Origin: Sva-07 sp964651825
Lineage (GTDB): Bacteria > Actinomycetota > Acidimicrobiia > Acidimicrobiales > Ilumatobacteraceae
Assembly: GCA_964651825.1 (NCBI GenBank)
Contig: CAZYWK010000050.1
Coordinates: 1 to 28,772 of the forward strand
Length of the DNA stretch: 28,772 bases
Direction: 5' to 3'
Shown piece by piece: positions 8,218-17,010 of this stretch. The notes below the pieces were generated by a model. The model saw nothing but the letters and a program-made list of their open reading frames with translations. It was not told the DNA's origin and ran no database searches. A program made the position numbers and the translations under genes. Position 1 is the stretch's first letter. Every line of letters begins with the position of its first letter.

Positions 8218-8233
8218 TTGACATCAATGTCGA
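8218..8233. promoter_or_regulatory. Operator TTGACATCAATGTCGA between divergent genes
   Basis: Near-perfect 16-base inverted repeat (seven of eight pairs, exact core GACAT-CA-ATGTC) in the 57-base gap between the amidohydrolase-like gene and the TetR gene. On the plus strand its first six bases are a consensus -35 (TTGACA), followed 16 bases later by a poor -10 (TAGTCG, 8240-8245). A repressor here would block tetR transcription and the minus operon. A related site lies at 10195-10210. Confidence 0.65.
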
Positions 8234-8267
8234 GAGATCTAGTCGATGAGCGAGGCGCCGCCCCATC

Positions 8268-8942
8268 ATGCCCCGAACCAGCCAGGTTGCCGAGAGTCAG
8301 GTCGCCGAAAGTCCGCCGGACGCACCACGTTCTCGTAAGGGCGCGGCCACGCGTGCCCGGCTCGTCGAATCGGCGAAGGAGGAGTTCGAGGAAGCCGGCT
8401 TCCTCGAGACTCGGATCTCCGACATCGCGAAGCGCGCCGGCATGTCGCACGGCACCTTCTACCACTACTTCGATTCCAAGGAGCAGATCTTCCGCGAGGT
8501 CGCCGAGGCCCAGGAGGCGCTGCTGACCGCACCTGCCGAGGCCGACGACGACGGCGACGGGTCGGCCGCCACGAGCGAATTCGATCGCATCCTGCGCGCC
8601 AACCGCCGGTACCTCGAGCGCTACCGCGCCAACGGCAAGATCATGGGCGTGATCGAAGAGGTGTCGCGCTACGACAGCTTCGTGAGCGAGGCCCGCATGC
8701 GGCGCCAGAAGCACTTCGCCGAGCGGGCCGAGGCATCGGTTCGCCGGCTCCAGGCGAAGGGACTCGCCAACCAGGACATCGACCCGGAGATCGCCGCCGT
8801 GGCACTCGGATCGATGATCGCCCGCTTCGCCGAGCTCTGGTTCGTCGAGGACTGGGGCACCTACGACTTCGACAAGGCTTCCGAGCAGCTCACACTGCTG
8901 TGGGCCAACGCCATCGGCCTCGGCGACCGCCCGGGCGCCTGA
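8268..8942 (+). CDS. TetR-family transcriptional regulator
   Basis: A 224-residue TetR-type regulator. The N-terminal helix-turn-helix is clear (about 50-78: ISDIAKRAGMSHGTFYHYFD). The C-terminal helical domain is of the ligand-binding kind and is not assignable to a ligand. The start is ATG 8268 without a good Shine-Dalgarno, so a very short leader is likely given the -35 at 8218. The first 17 codons contain a near-duplicate 15-base repeat coding QVAES twice. It diverges from the amidohydrolase-SDR-ligase operon, and the same operator type is found upstream of its own gene, the 10176 amidohydrolase and, more weakly, the FadD17-like gene. It is most likely an autoregulated local repressor induced by an acyl-CoA or steroid-like ligand (inference). 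Confidence 0.93.
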   Translation: MPRTSQVAESQVAESPPDAPRSRKGAATRARLVESAKEEFEEAGFLETRISDIAKRAGMSHGTFYHYFDSKEQIFREVAEAQEALLTAPAEADDDGDGSAATSEFDRILRANRRYLERYRANGKIMGVIEEVSRYDSFVSEARMRRQKHFAERAEASVRRLQAKGLANQDIDPEIAAVALGSMIARFAELWFVEDWGTYDFDKASEQLTLLWANAIGLGDRPGA

Positions 8943-8994
8943 CACTCGCCCAGCCGAGGTCGTTCATCGGGCGTCGGGTGGCGGTGACCAAGGC

Positions 8995-10176
8995 TCAGGG
9001 CAGGGAGATCTGGAGGACGTCGAGCGCGTTCTGGCGGGTGATCTTCCCCACCGTTTCCTCCGGCAGACCCGTCAACGACTCGTCGACGAAGTCCGCCGGC
9101 TGCCGGGTGCCTTCGGCGTGCGGCCAGTCCGAGCCGAGCAGCAGCCGGTCGGCGCGCACGTCGCCGAGCAGGCTCGCCACGTCGTCCTCCCAGAACGGTG
9201 TGATCCACACGTGCTCGCCGAACTGCTCGCGCGGGTGCTCGGCGAAGAAGCCAGGGTTGCGGTTGGCGGCATCGTCGAGACGATGGAGCATGTCGGGCAC
9301 CCACGACGCCCCGTTCTCCACGCTCGCCATCCGCAGGCCGGGGAAGCGATCGAACACCTTGTGGCACAGCGCGGCGGCGTAGAAGTCGCTGACGCCGCGG
9401 CCCTTGGTGACGATGCCGCGCAGCGGCGACCGGAACAGCGAGCTCTCCGAGCCGCCGGGCTCCCACATCTTCACGAGGGGGTCGTAGGCATCGATACCGG
9501 CGTGGGTGGCCACGGCGATGCCGGCCTCAGCGGCGAGGCCCCAGATCTCGTCGTACGCCGGGTCGAACGGCGAGCGACGACCGCCGGGCACGGCGACCGG
9601 AGCGGCGCGGACGTTGATCGCGACCGCGCCGGCATCGATCACCCGGCGCAACTCGGCGGCCGCCAGTGTGGGCTCGACGAGCGCGATGTAGGGGACGGCG
9701 AAGATACGGCCCTGGTAGCGGTAGCCCCAGTCGTCCTCCAGCCAACGGTTGAACGCCTCGAACGACTTGGCGCACGCCTCGGGGTCGTGCTCGAGCGCAT
9801 CCTCGATGCCGACGCCGAGGGTCGGGAACAGCAGCATCCCGCCGAGGCCCTGGTCGGTCATCACCTCCAGCCGGACGTCGCGATCGCGGTACTCGGGCCG
9901 GATCGGTTCGAGCTCGCCGAACGCGTCGACGATCCCCTGCCGCTGCGGGTTGCCCCGATACCAGTCGTACAGCGCGCCTGGCTTGGCCACCGGATCGAAG
10001 ATCGGGTTGGCGATGTAGCTGTTCACCGTGCCGCCCACGAGCAGGCGTCGCCGGCCGTCGATGTCGGCCCACCGGATGCCCCGATTGCGCAACGACCGGT
10101 CGGCGTACCGGGTGAACGCGTCCTCCGCCTCGTAGTAGTGGTTGTCGAAGTCGAAGATCCCGAGATCAGCGCCCAT
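8995..10176 (-). CDS. Amidohydrolase_2-family metal-dependent hydrolase
   Basis: A 393-residue TIM-barrel hydrolase. Seen: IFDFDNHYYE (7-16) with His13, THAGID with His225, an ENG (287-289) where a His often sits, and LLLGSDWPHAEG with Asp350 and His353. This set of ligands fits the PF04909 group that includes decarboxylases and C-C or lactone hydrolases acting in aromatic and steroid breakdown. The exact reaction is unknown. ATG 10176 has no clear Shine-Dalgarno; a promoter with -10 ending six bases upstream (10183-10210) predicts a leaderless transcript. Its 3' end converges on the TetR gene (52 bases apart). It is paralogous to the 7272-8210 product, which has lost most of these ligands. 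Confidence 0.9.
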   Translation of the reverse strand: MGADLGIFDFDNHYYEAEDAFTRYADRSLRNRGIRWADIDGRRRLLVGGTVNSYIANPIFDPVAKPGALYDWYRGNPQRQGIVDAFGELEPIRPEYRDRDVRLEVMTDQGLGGMLLFPTLGVGIEDALEHDPEACAKSFEAFNRWLEDDWGYRYQGRIFAVPYIALVEPTLAAAELRRVIDAGAVAINVRAAPVAVPGGRRSPFDPAYDEIWGLAAEAGIAVATHAGIDAYDPLVKMWEPGGSESSLFRSPLRGIVTKGRGVSDFYAAALCHKVFDRFPGLRMASVENGASWVPDMLHRLDDAANRNPGFFAEHPREQFGEHVWITPFWEDDVASLLGDVRADRLLLGSDWPHAEGTRQPADFVDESLTGLPEETVGKITRQNALDVLQISLP

Positions 10177-10182
10177 GAGCTC

Positions 10183-10212
10183 AACTTATCGAAATTGACA
10201 CCGAAGTCAATT
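10183..10212 (-). promoter_or_regulatory. Promoter with overlapping operator for the 8995-10176 gene
   Basis: On the minus strand: -35 TTGACT (10205-10210), 16-base spacer, -10 TAAGTT (10183-10188), then six bases to the ATG at 10176. Transcription would begin close to or at the start codon, matching the lack of a Shine-Dalgarno. A perfect inverted repeat AATTGAC-n6-GTCAATT (10193-10212) covers the -35 and most of the spacer, and has the spacing of the 8218 operator. A repressor here would exclude RNA polymerase. Confidence 0.6.
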
Positions 10213-10231
10213 CTCGGCACTGATCCTGTCG

Positions 10232-10286
10232 TCGTTTGCGTCGGGATCTGATCACGACAGTCGGTGCAGAATCCCGACGCAAACGA
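10232..10286. terminator. Long hairpin, 16-base perfect arms
   Basis: TCGTTTGCGTCGGGAT (10232-10247) is the exact reverse complement of 10271-10286, separated by 23 bases. It begins 22 bases past the stop of the minus-strand thioesterase-like gene and upstream of the next minus gene's promoter, so it probably ends that transcript. There is no U-run after it. It belongs to a set with 22986-23031 and 26321-26373. Confidence 0.55.
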
Positions 10287-10308
10287 TGATCGGACCCGTT
10301 CGGGACCG

Positions 10309-11124
10309 TCACCGGGCGGGGCGGAGGGTGGCGACGGCGATGGCGCAGAGGTCGCCGGTGTCGTTGAGGAGGTCGATGCGGGCGACGTCGCGTTCGATGG
10401 TGGCCGTGGCGAAGGCTGATGTGCGGCGGAAGCCACGGAGGTAGCGGAGTGACATCGACGCGATCTCTGCGCCGGGCCGCTCCCGGAGCACGGCCTCCTC
10501 GGCGCACAGCGCGAGCACGCCGCCCTGGAGGCCGCCGGAGGCGTTGATGTTGTCCAGCCGGAACGGGAGCTCGACCCGGCCGTCGTCGAGGTGGCGGATC
10601 CCGGCCCGCTCGGCGAACGGGGCCTCGAGCCTCCAGCGTCGCTCGGACTCGTCGGACACGAGGCCGAACCCGCCGGGCACGACGTGCTCCGGGTTCGGCG
10701 ATGCCATGAACCCGGCGTGCCCGAAGCCCACACGCTCACCGGTGCCCGACCTCACCTCGAAGCCCATCACGACGATGCGCCGGCCGGCGCGCACGACCGT
10801 CGACCGGCACGTGATCTCGTCGCCAGGAGCGAACCCCTCCCCCGCCGGCATGCGCACCAAGTGCAGGTCGAGATCGAGGGTGACGCAGATCGACGGCGCC
10901 AGCTTCGTGTTGGCGAACTTGCCGGCGACGATGTCGGCGTACGTGGCGAGCACCGACGTGCGCAACGTCTCCGTGCCGGGGACGTAGAGCTCGCGCACGA
11001 CCTGGGCGGTGCCGACGAGCGCGTCGGGCCCGTCGAGGTCGGTGAGCAGCCCGAGATCGCGGACGGTCCCGGCATGATCGCCCAGGAACGTCGTGCCCTC
11101 GAGCAACGCGTCGTACGACGCCAC
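10309..11124 (-). CDS. Hot-dog-fold thioesterase-like protein
   Basis: A 271-residue protein that reads as two hot-dog halves, like PaaI-type or double-hot-dog acyl-CoA thioesterases. In the N-terminal half the pattern around LAPSICVTLDLDLHLVRMP and the following CRSTVVRAGRRIVVMGFEV fits one hot-dog. The C-terminal half has NINASGGLQGGVLALCAEEAVL, where the usual HGG helix start is changed to LQGG. Expected to act on acyl-CoA esters; the active-site residue is not clear, so a non-catalytic binding role is possible. Start is GTG 11124, placed immediately after the TGA of the aldehyde dehydrogenase gene with no spacing, indicating one operon. Confidence 0.8.
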   Translation of the reverse strand: MASYDALLEGTTFLGDHAGTVRDLGLLTDLDGPDALVGTAQVVRELYVPGTETLRTSVLATYADIVAGKFANTKLAPSICVTLDLDLHLVRMPAGEGFAPGDEITCRSTVVRAGRRIVVMGFEVRSGTGERVGFGHAGFMASPNPEHVVPGGFGLVSDESERRWRLEAPFAERAGIRHLDDGRVELPFRLDNINASGGLQGGVLALCAEEAVLRERPGAEIASMSLRYLRGFRRTSAFATATIERDVARIDLLNDTGDLCAIAVATLRPAR

Positions 11125-12594
<1,470 letters not shown>

Positions 12595-12622
12595 GTCTTC
12601 CCTCTTTCGATTGCGGTTCTGG

Positions 12623-12636
12623 CGCCAAGCTTGGCG
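12623..12636. promoter_or_regulatory. Perfect palindrome CGCCAAGCTTGGCG upstream of the ALDH gene
   Basis: A 14-base exact palindrome in the 133-base divergent intergenic region, 28 bases from the ALDH start. It is the right size for a dimeric repressor or activator. No regulator gene is adjacent, so the binder is unknown. Confidence 0.45.
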
Positions 12637-12652
12637 TACTGCCGAGCCCCGG

Positions 12653-12708
12653 GTGAAATTATGTTCTCACAAATCTACAATGATGTTTCCGCCCCGGTAC
12701 CACGGGGC
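12653..12708 (+). promoter_or_regulatory. Candidate promoter and downstream inverted repeat for the acyl-CoA dehydrogenase pair
   Basis: A -10-like TACAAT (12676-12681) with a weak -35 GTGAAA (12653-12658) 17 bases upstream predicts a start near 12688. Just downstream is GCCCCG-n6-CGGGGC (12691-12708), where a bound protein or a 5' hairpin could act. The ATG of the next gene is at 12728. Confidence 0.4.
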
Positions 12709-12727
12709 GACGACCGGATGGAGACCG

Positions 12728-13858
12728 ATGGACTTCGAACTCGACGACGACCAGCTGGAGCTCCAGGACACCGTCCGCGGCATCGTTGACAAGGAGTGCT
12801 CACCCGCATTCGTCCGCCGCCTGATCGACACCCCTGCCGACGCGTCCGCGGACGCGTCGGGTTGGTGGGACACGATGGTCGAGCTCTACTGGCCTGCCCT
12901 CGCCATCGCCGAGGAGCACGGCGGTATGGGGATGACATGGGTCGAGCTGTCGATCCTGCTCGAAGAGCTCGGCCGAGCCACCGACCCCTCGCCGTTCGTC
13001 GCCACGACCACGCAGTTCACTCCGATCATCACCCACGCCGGCGACGCCGCGCAGCAGGCTCGCTGGCTGACCGATGTCGCCGCCGGCACGATCACCGGCG
13101 CCCTCGCCCTGGGAGCCGGCACGGTGACCGCGGCCGCGACGGCCGACGGCTGGCGCCTCGACGGCGCGGTCCGCAACGTCGTCGACGGCGACCGCGCCGA
13201 CGAGCTCGCAGTCGTCGCGACGATCCTCGGGTCCGACGCGTCCACAGGCGCGCCCGACGAGCTTGCCGTCTTCGTCGTCCCCCGTGACGCCGCTGGACTC
13301 ACCACGGTGCGCACACCCGCCTTCGACTACCTCGTCCACATCGCCGACCTCACGGCGAGCGGCGTCGAGGTGGCCGCCGACCGCCGTCTCACCGGCCCCG
13401 ACGTCGCAGCCGGCGTTGAGCGAGCAGTGGCCGAGGCCACGCTCGGGTGGGCGTTGCCGACGGTCGGCGCCAGCCAGCGGATCCTCGACATGACCGTGGC
13501 GTACGCGAAGGAGCGCCACCAGTTCGGCGTGCCGATCGGGTCGTTCCAGGCGGTGAAACACAAGGCGGTCGACATGTACGTCGCCATCGAGCGAGCCCGC
13601 GCTGTGTGCCAGTACGCGGCGCTCGTGCTCGCCGAGAACGATCCGGCCTGGCGCACCGCAGTATCGATGGCCAAGGCCGCCGCCGGTGACGCGCAACGGG
13701 TGGCGGTCGCCAACGGCATCCAACTGTTCGGCGGCATCGGGTTCACGTGGGAGAACGACCTCCAGATCAGCGTGCGCCGGGCCAAGCTCGGCGAGGTCAT
13801 GTTCGGCAGCGCGGCGAGCCACCGCCACCGCATCGCGCAGGAGGCGCTGGCATCATGA
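12728..13858 (+). CDS. Acyl-CoA dehydrogenase, first subunit of a likely heteromeric pair
   Basis: A 376-residue acyl-CoA dehydrogenase-fold protein. Seen: EEHGGMGMTWVELSILLEELGRA in the N-terminal helical domain (written here in part) and the C-terminal QLFGGIGFTWENDLQ flavin region followed by an Arg-rich helix. The canonical middle SEP-AGSD motif is replaced by GALALGAGTVT. This is typical of one subunit of the alpha2-beta2 dehydrogenases (for example FadE28/29, ChsE1-ChsE2) used on steroid side chains, where active site and FAD site are split between subunits. Start ATG 12728 has GGAG four bases upstream. It overlaps the next dehydrogenase gene by four bases (ATGA). It contains a 24-base perfect palindrome at 12837-12860. 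The heteromer is inference. Confidence 0.9.
   Translation: MDFELDDDQLELQDTVRGIVDKECSPAFVRRLIDTPADASADASGWWDTMVELYWPALAIAEEHGGMGMTWVELSILLEELGRATDPSPFVATTTQFTPIITHAGDAAQQARWLTDVAAGTITGALALGAGTVTAAATADGWRLDGAVRNVVDGDRADELAVVATILGSDASTGAPDELAVFVVPRDAAGLTTVRTPAFDYLVHIADLTASGVEVAADRRLTGPDVAAGVERAVAEATLGWALPTVGASQRILDMTVAYAKERHQFGVPIGSFQAVKHKAVDMYVAIERARAVCQYAALVLAENDPAWRTAVSMAKAAAGDAQRVAVANGIQLFGGIGFTWENDLQISVRRAKLGEVMFGSAASHRHRIAQEALAS
12837..12860. repeat. 24-base perfect palindrome within a coding region
   Basis: Half-site CCGACGCGTCCG is followed directly by its exact reverse complement. It lies about 110 bases into the first acyl-CoA dehydrogenase gene and encodes ADASADASG (37-45), an internal duplication of ADAS. 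It may be a by-product of that duplicated peptide or an intragenic binding site. Confidence 0.6.
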
Positions 13859-15051
13859 AGCTCACGTTCCCGTCCAAGGTCGAAGCCGTCCGCGCCGAGT
13901 TCGCCGCCTGGCTCGACGAGCACGTCCCGCCCGCTGAGGCCACCACGCAACGTTCGCTGTCGTCGGCCGACGTGCCGCCGTGGGCCCGCGCCTTCCAGGC
14001 CGCGATGTTCGATGCCGGATGGCTGCTCCCCGGCCAGCCGCCGGAGTTCGGCGGCCGCAACGCCTCCTTGCTCGAACAGTTCGTGATCGAGGACGAGCTG
14101 ATGAGCCGGCGGATCTACCACAGCTTCAACCCGCAGGGCCTCGGCATCATCGCCCCATCGATCCTGATGTTCGGCACGCCCGAGCAGAAGCAGCGCTGGG
14201 CCGTGCCGATCCTGCGCGCCGAGATCACCGCCGCGCTCGGCATGAGCGAGCCGAACGCGGGCAGCGACCTCGCCGGGCTGCGCACACGCGCGGTGCTCGA
14301 CGGCGACGAGTACGTCGTCAACGGTCAGAAGGTGTGGACCTCCGGCGCTCACGACGCGGATGTGATCTTCGCCTTCGTGCGCACCGATCCCGACGCGCCG
14401 AAGCACAAGGGCCTCTCGGCGCTCGTGATCCCCACCGAGACCGCGGGCGTGACGCGCCGGCCGTTCGGGGCGATCTCGAGCCCCGACGACCTCGACTTCA
14501 ACGAGGTGTTCTTCGACGACGCCCGGGTGCCCACCGACAACATCGTCGGCGAGGTGAACCAGGGGTGGCGGGTGGCGACCGGTGCGCTCGGCGAGGAACG
14601 GGCGATGCTCTGGCTGAGCCAGTACGAGCGCCTCGACGACGCCATCAAGAACTTCGCCCACCAGGCGCGCGGCACGGCGGTCGCGGAGGATCCGCTGACG
14701 CTCGACTGGTACGGCAAGCTGTTGATCGACGCCACCGCGCTCAGGCTCCTCGGGTACCGCACCGTCGCCGAATCAGCCCGTGGCAAGCAGACGGCGGCCC
14801 AGTCGATCCTCAAGCTCCTGGGGTCGGAGGCCGCACAGGCCGCCGCCCTCAATGCGTTGGAGACGCTCGGGCCCGACATCGTGGTCGACCGCGACCGCCC
14901 GAGCACGCCGCACAACCCATACCACCTCGACGTCTACTCCGAGTCGTGGTTCAACCGTTACGTCCGCTCGTTCGCCATGACGATCGCCGGCGGAACCTCC
15001 GAGATCCAGCGCAACATCATCGGCGAACACGTCCTCGGCCTCCCCCGCTGA
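13855..15051 (+). CDS. Acyl-CoA dehydrogenase, second subunit of the pair
   Basis: A 398-residue acyl-CoA dehydrogenase. Unlike its partner it has the classical core: MSEPNAGSDLAG, NGQKVWTSGA, EERAMLW and the C-terminal AGGTSEIQRNIIGEHVLGLPR. It therefore supplies the usual FAD/substrate motifs, and the first subunit probably completes the tetramer. ATG 13855 overlaps the preceding stop by four bases. An AGGAGG lies 12 bases upstream. The 3' end is nine bases from the stop of the convergent luciferase-like gene, leaving no room for a normal terminator. Confidence 0.93.
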   Translation: MKLTFPSKVEAVRAEFAAWLDEHVPPAEATTQRSLSSADVPPWARAFQAAMFDAGWLLPGQPPEFGGRNASLLEQFVIEDELMSRRIYHSFNPQGLGIIAPSILMFGTPEQKQRWAVPILRAEITAALGMSEPNAGSDLAGLRTRAVLDGDEYVVNGQKVWTSGAHDADVIFAFVRTDPDAPKHKGLSALVIPTETAGVTRRPFGAISSPDDLDFNEVFFDDARVPTDNIVGEVNQGWRVATGALGEERAMLWLSQYERLDDAIKNFAHQARGTAVAEDPLTLDWYGKLLIDATALRLLGYRTVAESARGKQTAAQSILKLLGSEAAQAAALNALETLGPDIVVDRDRPSTPHNPYHLDVYSESWFNRYVRSFAMTIAGGTSEIQRNIIGEHVLGLPR

Positions 15052-15060
15052 GGCCACGCC

Positions 15061-16035
15061 TCACCCAGCGAACTCCGCAAGCACCTCGTTCTCGAAGAGC
15101 TTCAAGCTCTTCCACGCCAGCTCGGGTGGGATGCCACCGCACATCGGGTGGAAGATCTGGAACGGGAACGGGGCCGCCTTCATCTCGACGATGAACTCGT
15201 CGGGCGTCACGATCCTGTGGGTGCCGCGGGCGCGCAGCTCGTCGACGTCGCTGGCCTCGTGGAATGGCGCGTGCGAGTTGGACTCACGCTGCCAGGCCCC
15301 GTAGGCATTGGTCTCGTGGAGGAAGTACGGGCCGAGATCCTCCCAGCCCTGCTCGACGTCGTCGTACAGGGCCAGGATGTAGTTGTCGCCCACGATCGAG
15401 TCTCCCGGATCGTCACCGCCCAACACCTTGACCTCGTCGCGGTAGTACTCCCACACCTCCGCCGACACCGGGATGAAGCCAGCGCCGAGGCGGGCAGCAC
15501 GCCGGGCCGCGACCTCGCTGCTGCCGCCGAGCATCAGGCCGGGCCCGCCAGGTCGGTGCGGCGACGGGGTGACCCGAACCGTGCGGCCACGGAACTCGAA
15601 CGGCTCGCCGGCGAACGCGCCTTGCAGCGTCTCGAGCGCTTCGCGGAGCCGGGCGGCCCGCTCGGACGACGGCACGCCGTACATCTCGAACTCGCTCGGC
15701 ACGTAGCCCGACCCGAGGACGAGATCGACGCGGCCGCGGCTGATGTTGTCGAGCACGAGCAGATCCTCGGCGAGGCGGATCGGGTCGTAGAACGAGGTGA
15801 TCAGCGCGGCCACCATGAAGCGCACGTTCTCGGTGCGGGCGGCCATCGCCGACAGCATCATCAGCGGGCTCGGCAGGTAGCCGTCGTCGGAGCCGTGGTG
15901 CTCCGAGACTGCGACGGTCATCGCGCCGAGCCCGTCGGCCCACTCGACCATGTCGAGCGCGGCGGCGTACCGGTCGGCCATCGAGACCCCGCCGAGATCG
16001 GGGTTGCGGAAGTCGAAGCGGAGACCGAAGAACAT
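15061..16035 (-). CDS. Luciferase-like (probably F420- or FMN-dependent) oxidoreductase
   Basis: A 324-residue bacterial luciferase-like monooxygenase superfamily protein (TIM-barrel). Seen: SEHHGSDDGYLPSP, LAEDLLVLDNISRGR and GSGYVPSEFEMYG, then MLGGSSEVAARRAARLGAG, which form the usual cofactor-binding barrel. In actinobacteria many such proteins use F420 instead of FMN; the sequence here does not decide. The start is ATG 16035; a TTG sits directly before it in the same frame. No strong Shine-Dalgarno is seen. It is divergent from the SDR gene at 16158. In steroid or lipid catabolic islands such enzymes often carry out hydride transfers or Baeyer-Villiger-like steps; the actual step is unknown. 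Confidence 0.9.
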   Translation of the reverse strand: MFFGLRFDFRNPDLGGVSMADRYAAALDMVEWADGLGAMTVAVSEHHGSDDGYLPSPLMMLSAMAARTENVRFMVAALITSFYDPIRLAEDLLVLDNISRGRVDLVLGSGYVPSEFEMYGVPSSERAARLREALETLQGAFAGEPFEFRGRTVRVTPSPHRPGGPGLMLGGSSEVAARRAARLGAGFIPVSAEVWEYYRDEVKVLGGDDPGDSIVGDNYILALYDDVEQGWEDLGPYFLHETNAYGAWQRESNSHAPFHEASDVDELRARGTHRIVTPDEFIVEMKAAPFPFQIFHPMCGGIPPELAWKSLKLFENEVLAEFAG

Positions 16036-16112
16036 CAACGCACAGTACCGGTCGGGAAAGAGTGTCCGGAAATGTGGTTCTCAACTTCCGCGTATGACAA
16101 TCTTGAGCCACC

Positions 16113-16130
16113 CGGCGACGGTCGTCGCCG
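16113..16130. promoter_or_regulatory. Inverted repeat CGGCGACG-GT-CGTCGCCG in the SDR leader
   Basis: Eight-base perfect arms separated by two bases, 27 bases upstream of the ATG at 16158 and in the divergent gap between the luciferase-like gene and the SDR. It could be an operator or a 5' UTR hairpin. A nearby GACAAT (16096-16101) is a weak -10 candidate. Confidence 0.45.
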
Positions 16131-16157
16131 TCGGGCGACACGAGGAGGAACGTGGGG

Positions 16158-16964
16158 ATGAAGAAGGTCGTGGTCGTCGGTGCATCCACCGGGCTCGGAC
16201 GCTGCATCGGTACCGGGCTGGCCGAGCGGGGGTCCTCGGTCGCTCTGCTTGCCCGCCGGCTCGACAAGCTCGAAGCGGCGAAGGAGGAGGCCGGTGGCAA
16301 CGCCTCCATCTTCACGTGCGATGCCGTGGACCAGGCGTCGGCCAAGCAGGCGATCGACGCGGCCGCCGAGGAGCTGGGCGGCATCGACACCGTCATCTAC
16401 ACACCCGCGGTCGGCCCGCTCACCAAGTTGGCCGACGCCACGCCCGAGCAGTGGAGCGACACCTTCGCCACCAACGTGATCGGCGCCAACAACATCAGCC
16501 AGGCAGCCCTCCCCCACCTCACCGCCTCAGGCGGGAACATGGTGTACATGTCGACGACCGGTGCGTCGTACACCGATCCGTGGGTCGGCCTCGGCGTGTA
16601 CCAGGTGACGAAGGCGGCGATGAACCGGCTCGTCGACCACTGGCGGGTCGAGCAGCCCGGCATCAACTACACCCTCGTCACGATCGGCGAGTGCCCGGGC
16701 GGGCAGGGTGACCGCCAGACTCAGTTCAACGTCGACTGGGACATGGAGCTCGTCGGCGAGATCGCCGGCGACTGGTTCGAGCGCAAGCTGATGAGCGGCG
16801 CGTTCATCGACATCGACCACCTCGTCGACCAGTTCCACGCGCTCGTCACGATGGGTCTGTCGCTCCAGGTGCCGTCGATGGTCATCATCCCCCGGCCACC
16901 GGTCCCCCAGCCCGGCGCCGTCGCGCCCGGAAGCCTCGACGAGCTCACCGACAAACTCACCTGA
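16158..16964 (+). CDS. SDR-family oxidoreductase (divergent active site)
   Basis: A 268-residue short-chain dehydrogenase. Seen: GASTGLG (8-14), the NNAG position changed to YTPAVG (81-86), YQVTK with Tyr148 and Lys152, and Ser at 132 or 137, neither at the usual 13 residues before the Tyr. The loop between Ser and Tyr is shortened or re-spaced, so catalysis may differ from classical SDRs. Start ATG 16158 has AGGAGGA eight bases upstream; a GTG two codons earlier is less well placed. It converges on the DUF35-thiolase gene, with a repeat hairpin between them. The dehydrogenase substrate is unknown. Confidence 0.88.
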   Translation: MKKVVVVGASTGLGRCIGTGLAERGSSVALLARRLDKLEAAKEEAGGNASIFTCDAVDQASAKQAIDAAAEELGGIDTVIYTPAVGPLTKLADATPEQWSDTFATNVIGANNISQAALPHLTASGGNMVYMSTTGASYTDPWVGLGVYQVTKAAMNRLVDHWRVEQPGINYTLVTIGECPGGQGDRQTQFNVDWDMELVGEIAGDWFERKLMSGAFIDIDHLVDQFHALVTMGLSLQVPSMVIIPRPPVPQPGAVAPGSLDELTDKLT

Positions 16965-16971
16965 CCGCGTA

Positions 16972-17005
16972 CCCCGTGCGTTGGGGACGGGGCCGGACGA
17001 ACGGG
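16972..17005. terminator. Hairpin repeat, copy 2, between convergent genes
   Basis: CCCCGT (16972-16977) pairs with ACGGGG (16987-16992) around the loop GCGTTGGGG. The sequence after it (CCGGACGAACG) extends the similarity to window bases 1-31. It lies between the stops of the SDR (16964) and the DUF35-thiolase gene (17011), so it could end both transcripts. It is a dispersed repeat, not a local accident. Confidence 0.6.
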
Positions 17006-17010
17006 GTTGC

